From Cellulosimicrobium cellulans (GTDB taxonomy: Bacteria; Actinomycetota; Actinomycetes; Actinomycetales; Cellulomonadaceae): a DNA stretch of 58,738 nt. Location: NCBI RefSeq assembly GCF_006539945.1, contig NZ_BJNZ01000029.1, positions 1 to 58,738 on the forward strand, in the 5' to 3' direction. Positions 50,356-58,738 of the stretch are shown here, piece by piece (positions within the stretch are counted from its first letter, which is position 1; each line of letters opens with the position of its first letter). The notes below the pieces were generated by a model that had not been told where the DNA came from, did not search any database, and saw nothing but the letters and a program-made list of their open reading frames with translations. The position numbers and the translations under genes are program-made.

Positions 50356-52743
50356 ATGGCACCATTCCTCAGCATGCTGAGCAATAGGACGGGCGGGTTC
50401 CTCCGCGGACTGATCATTGTCGCAGTCATCGGTCTGTGGATGGCGATCGGCGCACTGGGCGGCCAGGCGCAGGGTCGCCTGAGCAGCGTGCAGACCAACG
50501 ACGCCGCGGCGTTCCTCCCCGCGAGCGCGGAGTCGACGCGCGCCGCCGAGGTCGCGCAGGAGTTCACGGACTCCGAGACGCTCCCCGCGCTCGTCGTCGC
50601 GACCACGGGCGACGGCAGCGCCCTGACGCCCGACGACCTCGCCGCGCTCGACGCCTACGCGCAGGCCGTGCCGGGTGCCCCGCTCGAGGGCACCTCGGGC
50701 GACGAGCCCGCGACCGTGGGCGACGTCTCGGTCGCCGACCCCGTCGTCGTGCCGTCCGAGGACGGAGAGGCGGCGCTCGTCGTCGTCTCGCTCGACGCCT
50801 CCGTGGCGTCCGACCGGATCGGCGCCGACGAGGACAGCGTGAGCGAGCTCGCGGTCGGCGCGCTGCGCGACCTCGCCGCCGCGGACGCGTCCGAGGGCGG
50901 GCTCGCGGGCACCTCGCTCGACGTCTGGGTCACGGGGCCGGCCGGGTTCGTCGCCGACCTCGTCACCGCGTTCGGCGGGATCGACACCGTCCTCCTGCTC
51001 GTCGCGCTCGGCGCCGTGCTCGTCATCCTCGCGATCGTCTACCGGTCGCCGATCCTGCCGTTCCTCGTCATCCTCACGGCCGTGCTCGCCCTGACGCTGG
51101 CAGGCCTCGTCGTCTACCACCTCGCCGCGGCCGACATCCTCACGCTCAACGGGCAGTCGCAGGGCATCCTCTCGATCCTCGTCGTGGGCGCCGCCGTCGA
51201 CTACTCGTTGCTCGTCGTCGCGCGATATCGGGAGGAGCTGCGCCTCGTCCGCTCGACCACGACGGCGCTGCGCCGCGCCGTGCGCGCGTCCGTCGAGCCG
51301 ATCGCGGCGAGCGCCGGGACGGTGATCGCGGGCCTGCTGTGCCTCCTGCTGTCCGACCTGTCGTCGAACCGCAGCCTGGGTCCGGTCGCCGCGATCGGCA
51401 TCGCCGCGGCGTTCGTCGCCGCGCTCACGCTCCTGCCGGCCCTCCTGCTCGTCGCGGGCCAGCGGTCGCGCGCGCTGTTCTGGCCGCGCATGCCCCGGTA
51501 CGAGGGCGCGCACGCAGAGCACGAGGGCGGCGCCGCGGACGCGCAGCCCGCGACCGTCGAGAGCGACGACGCGGTGAGCGTCGAGGGGCACGGCGTGTGG
51601 TCGCGCGTCGCGAGCTTCGTCGGGCGGCACGACCGGCGCGTGTGGGTCGTCACGGCGCTCGTGCTCGCGGCGTGCGCGGCGTTCGTGCCGACGCTCGACG
51701 CCGAGGGCACCGGCGACTCGGAGGTGTTCCTCGCGGACGTCGACTCCGTCGCCGGCGAGGAGGCGCTCACCGAGCACTTCGAAGGGGTCTCTGCCCAGCC
51801 CGCGACCGTCATCGCCCCGGAGGCGGACCTCGACGCGGTCGTCGCGGCGGCCGAGGGCACGGAGGGCGTCGCCGCGGCGACCCCCGTCACGGACCAGCCC
51901 GCCGTCGCCCCCGGCGCGCCCGCGCAGGGCGACCCGGTCGTGGCCGACGGGCAGGTGCGCGTCGACGTCACCACGGACGCGCCCTCGGACAGCCAGGAGG
52001 CCGTGGAGACGGTCTCGGCGCTCCGCGACGCCGTGCACGACGTCTCGCCCGAGGCCGTCGTCGGCGGCGCGGCCGCCGAGCGCCTCGACACCCAGCTCGC
52101 GGGCCAGCGCGACCTGCGGATCATCGTGCCGGTCGTCCTCGCCGTGATCCTGCTCATCCTCATCCTGCTGCTGCGGTCGATCGTCGCGCCGGTCCTGCTC
52201 ATGCTCGCCAACGTGCTGTCGTTCGGCGCAGCGCTCGGCGTCGCCGCGATCGTCTTCAACCACGTGCTCGACTTCCCGGGCGCCGACCCGGCCGTCCCGC
52301 TCTACGCGTTCTGCTTCCTCGTCGCGCTCGGGGTCGACTACTCGATCTTCCTCATGACGCGCGTGCGGGAGGAGAGCCTGCGGGTCGGGACGCGGCGCGG
52401 CGTGCTGCGCGGTCTCGCGGTCACCGGGTCGGTCATCACGTCCGCAGGCGTGGTCCTCGCGACGACGTTCGCCGCGCTCGGGATCATCCCGCTGCTGTTC
52501 CTCGCCCAGCTCGCGTTCATCGTCGCGTTCGGCGTCCTCGTCGACACGCTCGTCGTGCGGTCGCTGCTGGTGCCCGCGCTCGTGCACGACGTCGGTCGTC
52601 GGGCCTGGTGGCCGAGCGCCCTCGGGCGCGCCGACCGGGGGCCGGGGGAGAAGGGTCAGCCCGCGGGGACGGGCTCGGCCGGGCAGTCCTCGAGCACGCG
52701 CGCCATCGCCTCCGACTCGGACGGCGTCACCGAGAGCTCGTAG
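50356..52743 (+). CDS. MMPL/RND-family membrane transporter
   Basis: A 795-residue exporter with 12 predicted helices in two similar halves. Each half has one helix, a large extracytoplasmic domain (about 35-205 and 445-590) and five clustered helices. Typical features are the QGILSILVVGAAVDYSLLVVAR and FLVALGVDYSIFLMTR motifs. In Actinobacteria MMPL proteins export lipids, siderophores or drugs. The start is unsettled: ATG 50356 and ATG 50374 are both possible and neither has a ribosome-binding site. The last 88 nt overlap the convergent nuclease gene. Confidence 0.85.
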   Translation: MAPFLSMLSNRTGGFLRGLIIVAVIGLWMAIGALGGQAQGRLSSVQTNDAAAFLPASAESTRAAEVAQEFTDSETLPALVVATTGDGSALTPDDLAALDAYAQAVPGAPLEGTSGDEPATVGDVSVADPVVVPSEDGEAALVVVSLDASVASDRIGADEDSVSELAVGALRDLAAADASEGGLAGTSLDVWVTGPAGFVADLVTAFGGIDTVLLLVALGAVLVILAIVYRSPILPFLVILTAVLALTLAGLVVYHLAAADILTLNGQSQGILSILVVGAAVDYSLLVVARYREELRLVRSTTTALRRAVRASVEPIAASAGTVIAGLLCLLLSDLSSNRSLGPVAAIGIAAAFVAALTLLPALLLVAGQRSRALFWPRMPRYEGAHAEHEGGAADAQPATVESDDAVSVEGHGVWSRVASFVGRHDRRVWVVTALVLAACAAFVPTLDAEGTGDSEVFLADVDSVAGEEALTEHFEGVSAQPATVIAPEADLDAVVAAAEGTEGVAAATPVTDQPAVAPGAPAQGDPVVADGQVRVDVTTDAPSDSQEAVETVSALRDAVHDVSPEAVVGGAAAERLDTQLAGQRDLRIIVPVVLAVILLILILLLRSIVAPVLLMLANVLSFGAALGVAAIVFNHVLDFPGADPAVPLYAFCFLVALGVDYSIFLMTRVREESLRVGTRRGVLRGLAVTGSVITSAGVVLATTFAALGIIPLLFLAQLAFIVAFGVLVDTLVVRSLLVPALVHDVGRRAWWPSALGRADRGPGEKGQPAGTGSAGQSSSTRAIASDSDGVTESS
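50364..50385. promoter_or_regulatory. MarR-type operator palindrome
   Basis: A perfect CTCAGCATGCTGAG core (50368-50381) extended by ATT...AAT with one mismatched pair in each arm. It resembles classic MarR sites and lies between the divergent regulator and transporter, overlapping the transporter's candidate starts. Confidence 0.7.
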
Positions 52744-53369
52744 GCGGTCTTCACCGCGATCTGCCGCGCGACGTACGGGCAGCGGAACGCGTGGTTCGGG
52801 GGGAGCCACGCGGACGCGTCGCGCGCGCCCTTGGACTGGTTCGCGGGGCCGTCGGACGCGAGCAGGTTGAGCGGGTCGTTGGCGAACTGCCGACGCGTCT
52901 CGTCGTCCCAGGCGCGCGCGCCCTTGCGCCACGCGTCCATCAGCGGGACCACGTGGTCGATCTGGACCGCCATGCTGGTCGCGTTGCCGCGGCGGAAGTC
53001 GATGGTCTCGCCGGTGTACGGGTCCTGGAACGTGCCCGTCCGCACCTCGCAGACCTCGCCCCGCGTCGAGAAGGTGAGGTCGGTGAGGTCGCGCGCCAGG
53101 ATGTCGTTGCGGGTGTCGCACCCGTTGCCGTCGACGTCGGCCCACGCGGGACCGAAGAGCTCCCGCTCGTAGCCCGTGTCCGGGCCGGGCCCCACGACCT
53201 CGAGCCGCGCCAGCGCCTCGAGCGCGCTGCCCCGGGCGGGTTCCGGCTCGTCGTCGGCGGCGACCGACTGCTGGTTGATGACGTTCGCGACCACGATGGC
53301 GACCGCCAACGCGATCAGGACGTAGCGCAGGACGCTCCGACGAGGGACGCGGCGGCTCGTGGTGCTCAA
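52656..53369 (-). CDS. Exported HNH-family nuclease (DUF1524-like)
   Basis: A 237-residue protein with an N-terminal signal-anchor helix (about 12-34) and an HNH/DUF1524 nuclease domain. The active-site segment is VQIDHVVPLMDAWRKGA, followed by NDPLNLLASDGPANQSKGARDASAW. Two cysteine pairs suit an exported protein. Such proteins are presumed extracellular nucleases for nutrition or competition. TTG at 53369 is preferred for its GAAGG 7 nt upstream and because it places the hydrophobic helix correctly; the frame is open further upstream. Its 3' end overlaps the MMPL gene by 88 nt, tail to tail. Confidence 0.82.
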   Translation of the reverse strand: MSTTSRRVPRRSVLRYVLIALAVAIVVANVINQQSVAADDEPEPARGSALEALARLEVVGPGPDTGYERELFGPAWADVDGNGCDTRNDILARDLTDLTFSTRGEVCEVRTGTFQDPYTGETIDFRRGNATSMAVQIDHVVPLMDAWRKGARAWDDETRRQFANDPLNLLASDGPANQSKGARDASAWLPPNHAFRCPYVARQIAVKTAYELSVTPSESEAMARVLEDCPAEPVPAG

Positions 53370-53519
53370 GGGACGACCTTCCCGAAACCGATTCTCGGCC
53401 CGACCCGCGCGAGACGGTACGCAGCGCTCCATACCGGACCAACGCGCACATTCTGCCAGGTCGCGGAGAGTGCTCAGACCACTCCGCAGGACCCCGCGGG
53501 TACCGGTCGACGGCGCGGC

Positions 53520-53525
53520 TAGATT
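53520..53525 (+). promoter_or_regulatory. -10 element (TAGATT) of a leaderless promoter
   Basis: TANNNT with a 7-nt gap to the ATG of the Gfo/Idh/MocA gene. Confidence 0.6.
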
Positions 53526-53532
53526 GGTCGCC

Positions 53533-54573
53533 ATGGACACCGCCGCACGCACGCTCAGGGTCGGGATCGTCGGGTACGGAGGAGCGGGCCGCGGCATCCA
53601 CGCACGCCTCGTCCGCGAGGCCGGGCACGTCGTCACGGCGGTCGTGGTCCGGTCGCCCGAGCGCCGCGCCGCCGCGGTCGAGGACTGGCCGGACGTGCAC
53701 CTGCACGACGACCTCGACGCGCTCCTCGCCGACCGGACGGCCTACGACGTCGTCGTGGTCGCGAGCCCGTCCGCCCTGCACGCCGACCACGCCACCGCGC
53801 TCGCCCGGGCCGGCGTGCCGGTCGTCGTCGACAAGCCGCTCGCGCTCGGCGCCACGGCGTCCCGCGCCGTCGTCGCCGCCGCAGAGGAGACCGGTACACC
53901 CCTCACCGTCTTCCAGAACCGCCGCTGGGACCCCGAGCAGCTCACCCTGCGCTCGGTCCTCGACCGCGGCGAGATCGGTCGCGTCCACACGTTCGAGCGC
54001 CGGTGGGAGCGGTGGCGCCCCGTGCCGCAGCAGCGCTGGAAGGAGAACGACCTCGTCGGAGGTGGCCTGCTCCTCGACCTCGGGCCGCACCTCGTCGACT
54101 CCGCGACCCAGCTCTTCGGGCGCGTCACCGGCGTGTGGGCCGAGCTGCGCTCGCACACCACCCCGACCGAGGACGACGTGTTCCTCGTGCTCCACCACGA
54201 GCCGGACGCCGACGGGAACGCGGTGGTCAGCCGGCTCTGGGCCGGCTCCGTCGTCGGCGCCCCGGGGCCGCGCACGCGCGTGCTCGGCACCGCCGGTGCG
54301 TTCGTCGTGACGACCTTCGAGAACGACGCCTCGCCCTTCGAGGTGTTCGACGACGCCGCGCCCGAGGGCACGCTCGGCTGGGTCACGCGCGGGCGCGAGC
54401 GCGAACCCGTCCCGCAGGCCACGGGCGGGCACGCCGACTTCTACCGAGCCGTCGCGGCCTGGATCCTCGACGGGGGTCCCGTCCCCGTCGACCCGCGCGA
54501 CGCCGTGCGGACCGCCGAGGTCCTCGACGCCGCCCGCCGCAGCGCCCGCGAGGGCCGGCTCCTCGACGTCTGA
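53533..54573 (+). CDS. Gfo/Idh/MocA-family oxidoreductase
   Basis: A 346-residue NAD(P)-dependent dehydrogenase of the Gfo/Idh/MocA family, which oxidise or reduce sugars, inositols and related compounds. It has the Rossmann motif VGIVGYGGAGRGIHARL, the VVDKPLALG lysine motif (EKP equivalent), and a catalytic region GGGLLLDLGPHLVDSATQLFG with the conserved D-x-x-x-H. It is most like YdgJ/scyllo-inositol dehydrogenase-type members. The substrate is unknown. It appears monocistronic and leaderless. Confidence 0.9.
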   Translation: MDTAARTLRVGIVGYGGAGRGIHARLVREAGHVVTAVVVRSPERRAAAVEDWPDVHLHDDLDALLADRTAYDVVVVASPSALHADHATALARAGVPVVVDKPLALGATASRAVVAAAEETGTPLTVFQNRRWDPEQLTLRSVLDRGEIGRVHTFERRWERWRPVPQQRWKENDLVGGGLLLDLGPHLVDSATQLFGRVTGVWAELRSHTTPTEDDVFLVLHHEPDADGNAVVSRLWAGSVVGAPGPRTRVLGTAGAFVVTTFENDASPFEVFDDAAPEGTLGWVTRGREREPVPQATGGHADFYRAVAAWILDGGPVPVDPRDAVRTAEVLDAARRSAREGRLLDV

Positions 54574-54685
54574 CCGCCCTCGGGGCCGGGCTCGAGACCG
54601 GAGCGGGCGCGCACGAGGTCGGTCGTCCCGCGATCCGGCCTGTGGACAACGGCACGCGGGGGTCCTCCGTGCGCTGAGATGAGTC

Positions 54686-56143
54686 ATGCCGTCGTCGACC
54701 TCGCGCCGTGCGCGACCGCCCCTGGAGACCGTCGGGGACCTGGTGCCCGTGCTGGGTGCGGCGGGGTGGTCGGTGCGTCGGGAGCCCGGGGCGCCCGGCG
54801 GTGTGGTGGCGTACGACGACGCCGGGTCCGTGTGCGAGGCCGCGCGGCTGGACGTTCCGGAGGGACCGGGGCTTCGTGCCGCGCTGGTCGAGCACCTGCA
54901 TGCCCTCTCCGAGCCCCACGAGCACCTCGTGGCGGTCCGTGGCGTCGTGGAGGCCGGGGAGTCGTCGCTGGTGGTCCTCACCGACCACGTGGAGGGACTG
55001 CGGCTCGACGATCTCGTCGCGGCACGGGAACCGCTCCGGGCCGCGGAGGCGGTCACGGTGCTCGTCCCGGTCGCCCAGGGCCTGGCCGCGCTCCATCGCG
55101 ACGGCCGCGCCCACGGGAGCCTGGACGCGGCGTGCGTCGTGGTCGCGTCGAGCGGTCGTGCGGTGCTGCGCCCGCCCTTGACGCCCTCGAGCGGTGCGCC
55201 CGCCGACGACGTCCGCGACCTGGCGCGGCTCGTGCTCGACCTCGTGCCGCCTCCGGCGTCGAGCCACCCGTCGTACCAGGTGACCGCCGACCCGGAGGAG
55301 GCGCGTGATCTCGCGGCGCTGCACGCCGAGCTCGCGGTCGCGCTGCGCGACGAACCCTCCGCGCGCCCCGCTGCGGGGACCTTCGCGGCGCGCTGCTACG
55401 ACGCCGTGGAGCCGCGTCCGGTCGTGATGCCCGATGCCGCGCGTCTCGTCGCGGGTGCGTTCGGCGTCCGACGGACCGGGCGGCCCGGCGTCAGGGGGTC
55501 GACAACCAGCGGTGACACCGCGCGCGGCGGGACCAGGACCGGCAGCCGGAGTGCCCGGACGCGACGGCGGCGGGCCGTCCGCGCGATCGCCACGAGTGGG
55601 GGGATCCTCGTCGGGTGCGCGGTGCTCGTGGCGCTGCTGGTCCTCCTCGGCCCCTCCCGCACGACGACGCCCGACGCGGACGAGCCGGCGCCGAGGGCGG
55701 CGACCGCCGCGGTCGAGCCGGACGCGGACGTCGACGCCGACGCCGTGCTCGACCCCGGCGACCCGGCCGGCGCCGCTCGCGCGCTGACCGCGCTCCGCCT
55801 CGCGCTGCTCACCGAGGGCACGGGCGACCTGTCGTCCGTGGTGGTCGGGGGATCGTCGGCGGAGGTCCGCGACACCGCGGTGCTCGAGGCGCTCGACGGC
55901 GTGGACGTGCTCGACGCGCGGGCGGAGGTCGTCGACGCCCGGCTCGGCGAGGACTGGTCACCCGCGCCGACGGGGGCGGGCGCGGCGCCCACCGACGCCG
56001 TGGTCGAGGTCGACTACGCCGTCAGCGCGCACCGGCAGCGCACGGATGACAGCGAGCTGCACGTGCCCGCGACCCCGCGGACCACCGTCGTGCTCGTGCT
56101 CCGCTGGACCGACGACGGGTGGCGCGTCGCCGAGGTGCGGTGA
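54686..56143 (+). CDS. Membrane pseudokinase with an exported C-terminal domain
   Basis: A 485-residue protein. Residues 15-250 resemble a Ser/Thr protein kinase (VEHLHALSEPHEHLVAVRGVV; APVAQGLAALHRDGRAHGSL-like C-lobe) but lack the active site. The VAIK lysine is not evident, HRDLKxxN has become HGSLDAACV, and no DFG is present. A basic stretch and one membrane helix (about 300-322) follow, then an Asp/Ala-rich spacer and an exported domain (about 370-485) ending VVLVLRWTDDGWRVAEVR, reminiscent of NTF2-like or Mce-associated folds. It probably acts as a signalling scaffold. The start lacks a good ribosome-binding site. Confidence 0.7.
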   Translation: MPSSTSRRARPPLETVGDLVPVLGAAGWSVRREPGAPGGVVAYDDAGSVCEAARLDVPEGPGLRAALVEHLHALSEPHEHLVAVRGVVEAGESSLVVLTDHVEGLRLDDLVAAREPLRAAEAVTVLVPVAQGLAALHRDGRAHGSLDAACVVVASSGRAVLRPPLTPSSGAPADDVRDLARLVLDLVPPPASSHPSYQVTADPEEARDLAALHAELAVALRDEPSARPAAGTFAARCYDAVEPRPVVMPDAARLVAGAFGVRRTGRPGVRGSTTSGDTARGGTRTGSRSARTRRRRAVRAIATSGGILVGCAVLVALLVLLGPSRTTTPDADEPAPRAATAAVEPDADVDADAVLDPGDPAGAARALTALRLALLTEGTGDLSSVVVGGSSAEVRDTAVLEALDGVDVLDARAEVVDARLGEDWSPAPTGAGAAPTDAVVEVDYAVSAHRQRTDDSELHVPATPRTTVVLVLRWTDDGWRVAEVR

Positions 56144-56194
56144 CGGGTGCCGTCGCGGGCTCGGCTCGGCACGGTCGGCCGTCGGGGCAGGGCG

Positions 56195-57088
56195 TCAGCG
56201 ACGTTCCGCGACCCGCCGGGCGGCGTCGTCGAGGAGGGGGTCGGAGAAGGTGAACCCGCTCGCCTCGAGCACGGTCGGGAGGGCGCGCTGGGAGCCGAGG
56301 ATGTCCGAGGCCAGCTCGCCCAGCACGACGCGCAGTGCCACGGACGGGACGGCCACCACGGCGGGGCGGTGGAGCTCTCGCGCGAGCGCGCGGGTGATCT
56401 CCGCGTTCGTGGCGGGGTGGGGGGAGCAGAGGTTGACCGGCCCGTGCACGGGGGAGGCGAGCAGGTGGCGCAGCGCGTCGACCTCGTCGCGCAGCGTGAT
56501 CCAGCTCCAGTACTGCGTGCCGGGGCCGAGCCGACCGCCCACGCCGAGGCGCAGGAGCGGCAGGAGCCTGCCGAGGGCGCCGCCCTCGGAGGAGAGCACG
56601 ATGCCCGTCCGGGCGTGCACGACGCGGACGCCCGCCTGCTCGGCCGGTGCCGTCGCGGCCTCCCACTCCCGGACGAGGCGTGCGAGGAAGCCGTCGCCCG
56701 ACGCCGACGTCTCGGTGAGCACCTGCGCGCCCCGGTCGCCGTAGTAGCCGATGGCGGAGCCCTGGACCCAGACGGGCGGCGGCGCGTCGAGACCGGCCAT
56801 GGTCCGGGCGAGGAGGCCGGTGGTCCGGGTCCGGGAGGTGACCAGGGTGCGCTTGTACTCCGTTGTCCAGCGGTGGTCGCCGATCCCCGCGCCGGCGAGG
56901 TTGACGACGGCGTCGGCGCCCTCGAGGACGCCCGGGTCCAGGACGCCCGCGTCGGGGTCCCACTCGTGCTCGTCGGAGGTCTGCGGGGCGCGACGGACGA
57001 GCCGGCGCACGTGGTGGCCGTCCTCGCGCAGCCGCTCCAGCAGCTCGGCACCGATGAATCCGTGCGAGCCCGCCACGACGATGTCCAT
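56195..57088 (-). CDS. TIGR01777-family NAD-dependent epimerase-like protein
   Basis: A 297-residue SDR-fold protein of the TIGR01777 (YfcH/SulA-like) family. It has the dinucleotide motif VAGSHGFIGAELLERL, the family motif VNLAGAGIGDHRWT, an SAIGYYGDRG active-site region and the C-terminal LGSQRALPTVLEASGFTF. Its reaction is unknown. It lies next to the 2-oxoacid dehydrogenase E2 gene, as in mycobacteria (Rv2216 by Rv2215). The ATG is 6 nt after TAGCGT, so it is leaderless. Confidence 0.93.
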   Translation of the reverse strand: MDIVVAGSHGFIGAELLERLREDGHHVRRLVRRAPQTSDEHEWDPDAGVLDPGVLEGADAVVNLAGAGIGDHRWTTEYKRTLVTSRTRTTGLLARTMAGLDAPPPVWVQGSAIGYYGDRGAQVLTETSASGDGFLARLVREWEAATAPAEQAGVRVVHARTGIVLSSEGGALGRLLPLLRLGVGGRLGPGTQYWSWITLRDEVDALRHLLASPVHGPVNLCSPHPATNAEITRALARELHRPAVVAVPSVALRVVLGELASDILGSQRALPTVLEASGFTFSDPLLDDAARRVAERR

Positions 57089-57094
57089 GGGGTC

Positions 57095-57100
57095 ACGCTA
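57095..57100 (-). promoter_or_regulatory. -10 element (TAGCGT) of a leaderless promoter
   Basis: TANNNT with a 6-nt gap to the ATG of the TIGR01777 gene; it lies beyond the E2 terminator. Confidence 0.6.
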
Positions 57101-57173
57101 CGGGTCCGGGACGGTACCGCGCACCCGTGACCGGGAACTTCCCCGCCGCTCGACGCACGGACCGGTCGCGGGA

Positions 57174-57215
57174 ACGCCGCGAGGCCCCGACCTGCTGGTC
57201 GGGGCCTCGCGGCGT
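57174..57215 (-). terminator. Terminator of the E2 gene
   Basis: A 19-bp perfect stem with a TGCT loop, 20 nt past the E2 stop, followed on the minus strand by TTCCC. Confidence 0.85.
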
Positions 57216-57235
57216 GCGTCAGGGAACGCGAAGCG

Positions 57236-58738
57236 TCAGAGACCGACCTCGGCCTCGAACGCGCCCTCCTCGATGCGGTTCTTGATCGTGGTGAGGAAGC
57301 GCGCGGCGTCCGCACCGTCGACCAGGCGGTGGTCGTAGGACAGGAAGATGAAGCACGTCGAACGGATGCCGATCGTGTCGTTCCCGTCCGCGTCCGTGAC
57401 GACGACCGCGCGCTTGGTGATGGTCCCCGTGCCGAGGATCGCGACCTGGCCGACCGGGACGATCGGCGTGTCGAAGACGGCGCCGCCCGACCCGGTGTTG
57501 GTGATCGTGAACGTCCCGCCCGCGAGCTCGTCCGGCCCGACCTTGTTGGCGCGCGTGCGCGAGCCGAGGTCGGAGATCTTGCGCGCGATGCCGGCGAGGT
57601 TGAGGTCGCCCGCGTCCTTGATCACCGGGACGACGAGGCCGCGCTCGGTGTCGACTGCGATGCCGACGTTCTCCTGGCCGTGGTAGGTGATCTCGTCCTC
57701 GGCGAAGGTCGCGTTGATCTTCGGGTAGGCCTTGAGCGCCTCGACCGCGGCGAGCGTGAAGAACGGCAGGAACGTGAGGTTGGCACCCTCGCGCGCCTTG
57801 AAGTCGGCCTTCGCACGGTTGCGCAGGGCGGCGACGCGCGTCACGTCGACCTCGACGGCCGTCGTGAGCTGGGCCTGCGTCGTCAGCGCCTCGACCATGC
57901 GGCTCGCCACGAGCTTGCGCAGGCGGCTCGTCTTCTCGGTCGTGCCGCGCAGCGGCGAGACCGCCGGGACGGAGGCCTTCTTCGGTGCGCCACCGGCTGC
58001 GGGTGCCGCGGGAGCGGCGGCCGGGGCGGCCTTGGCCTCCTCGGCCTTGCGGGCGGCCTCGAGGACGTCCTCCTTGCGGATGCGGCCACCGACGCCGGTC
58101 CCCGAGAGGGTCGACAGGTCGACGCCCTTGTCCGCGGCGAGCTTGCGCACGAGCGGCGTGAGGTAGGTGCCGCCGGCCTTGGCGGCCGGGGCCGGGGTCG
58201 CACCCGGGGCCGACGGCGCGGCCGGCTTCTCGGCGGCGGGAGCGGGGGCGCTCGTCGCCGGGGCAGGCGTCTCCTCCTGTGCGGCCTGGGCCGGGACGTC
58301 CGCCTCGCTCGCGGGCGTGCGCGCCTCGGTCGGCGCCTCGGCGGGAGCGGACTCCTGCTTCGGGGCCTCCTGGGCGGGCTGCTCGGCCGGGGCCGCGGGG
58401 GCCGCGGCCGGGGCGGCGCCCGAACCGACGATCGCGAGCACGGTGCCGACCTCGACCGTCTCGTCCTCCTGGACGAGGATCTGCTGGACGGTGCCGGCTA
58501 CGGGGGAGGGGACCTCGGTGTCGACCTTGTCGGTCGAGACCTCGAGCAGCGGCTCGTCGACCTCGACGGTGTCGCCGACCGACTTGAGCCACCGGGTCAC
58601 GGTGCCCTCGGTGACGGACTCGCCGAGCGCGGGGAGCTTGATCTCCTCGCCGCCCTCGGAGGACTGGGGCGCGGGAGCGGCCTGCTGGGCCGGGGCGGGC
58701 TCGGCGGGGGCCTCCTGCGCGGCGGGCTGCGCCGGCTC
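57236..58738 (-). CDS. sucB: Dihydrolipoamide acyltransferase, E2 of a 2-oxoacid dehydrogenase complex (5' end outside the window)
   Basis: The last 501 codons of an E2 core subunit, passing acyl groups from lipoyl-lysine to CoA. The window edge cuts an Ala/Pro linker, followed by a lipoyl domain ([18 protein letters not shown], lipoyl Lys in STDKVDTE). At least one more lipoyl domain probably lies upstream. A long Ala/Pro/Glu linker, a peripheral subunit-binding domain ([22 protein letters not shown]) and the catalytic domain follow, with the [16 protein letters not shown]is-Asp motif at the C-terminus. It is probably the DlaT/SucB subunit shared in actinobacteria. LipB and LipA in this window supply its cofactor. 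A GTG at 58600 falls inside the lipoyl domain and is not the true start. Confidence 0.95.
   Translation of the reverse strand, partial: EPAQPAAQEAPAEPAPAQQAAPAPQSSEGGEEIKLPALGESVTEGTVTRWLKSVGDTVEVDEPLLEVSTDKVDTEVPSPVAGTVQQILVQEDETVEVGTVLAIVGSGAAPAAAPAAPAEQPAQEAPKQESAPAEAPTEARTPASEADVPAQAAQEETPAPATSAPAPAAEKPAAPSAPGATPAPAAKAGGTYLTPLVRKLAADKGVDLSTLSGTGVGGRIRKEDVLEAARKAEEAKAAPAAAPAAPAAGGAPKKASVPAVSPLRGTTEKTSRLRKLVASRMVEALTTQAQLTTAVEVDVTRVAALRNRAKADFKAREGANLTFLPFFTLAAVEALKAYPKINATFAEDEITYHGQENVGIAVDTERGLVVPVIKDAGDLNLAGIARKISDLGSRTRANKVGPDELAGGTFTITNTGSGGAVFDTPIVPVGQVAILGTGTITKRAVVVTDADGNDTIGIRSTCFIFLSYDHRLVDGADAARFLTTIKNRIEEGAFEAEVGL

Noticed and set aside
50149-55056. A 1635-codon open frame on the minus strand across the MarR, MMPL, nuclease and oxidoreductase genes
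   Set aside because: Composition is dominated by Arg, Asp and Glu with no domain, and it is antisense to well-supported genes. Long open antisense frames are an expected product of GC-rich third positions.
58598-58600. GTG 58600 as the start of the E2 gene
   Set aside because: It falls within a lipoyl domain (between [10 protein letters not shown] and TRWL), and the frame continues in matching linker sequence to the window edge.

Overview
The window is a very GC-rich, densely packed stretch of chromosome from an actinobacterium. The best fit is Micrococcales of the Promicromonosporaceae/Cellulomonadaceae type; the genus is inferred from gene content and base composition, not proven. Support comes from an actinobacterial-style gene set (PPGK polyphosphate glucokinase, RNase HI fused to a histidine phosphatase, glnA1/glnE/glnA2, DUF4191), a class A RNase P RNA, and frequent leaderless promoters (TANNNT placed 6-7 nt before the start codon). 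No rRNA, tRNA, CRISPR array, insertion sequence or prophage was seen.

Region 1 (1-10.3 kb): a tightly overlapping plus-strand operon. It holds a YihY/BrkB membrane protein, a MoxR AAA+ ATPase, a DUF5682 protein, a VWA protein, a SWIM zinc-finger protein and a stand-alone family A DNA polymerase lacking a recognisable exonuclease site. The four middle genes have the same order as E. coli yehL-yehM-yehP-yehQ, a poorly characterised ATPase/metal-adhesion set. The ATGA-coupled polymerase is the most intriguing addition and the best candidate here for an undescribed system.

Region 2 (10.3-23.6 kb): small regulator/enzyme pairs (AraC with a VOC protein; ArsR with a SulP transporter under a 30-bp perfect palindrome). 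Then come the conserved trio Nif3-like protein, CdsZ-like coiled-coil protein (with all four zinc cysteines lost) and RNase H/phosphatase; then TfoX-like, ABM-like, YaaA and tautomerase-like genes; then RecQ and HelD.

Region 3 (23.7-35.7 kb): rnpB with its promoter and terminator, a PdxK-type kinase, PEP carboxylase with a strong terminator, a STAS anti-sigma antagonist, PPGK and methionine aminopeptidase (coupled), a SPOR-like protein with an N-acetylmuramoyl-L-alanine amidase, PanB, NadE and GlnA2.

Region 4 (34-58.7 kb): nitrogen and lipoate metabolism. glnA2-glnE are coupled, and glnA1 lies further on behind an excellent GlnR-type operator. DUF4191, lipA, lipB, a TIGR01777 epimerase and the 2-oxoacid dehydrogenase E2 (cut by the window edge) follow. 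From memory, this order matches Mycobacterium tuberculosis Rv2215-Rv2230c, with cargo inserted: an SLC13 permease, a Baeyer-Villiger monooxygenase, an MFS transporter behind a structured leader, a MarR/MMPL divergent pair, a secreted HNH nuclease, a Gfo/Idh/MocA oxidoreductase and a membrane pseudokinase. Functionally, LipB and LipA make the lipoyl cofactor carried by the E2 protein, and GlnE adjusts the GlnA1 activity that GlnR is likely to control at transcription.
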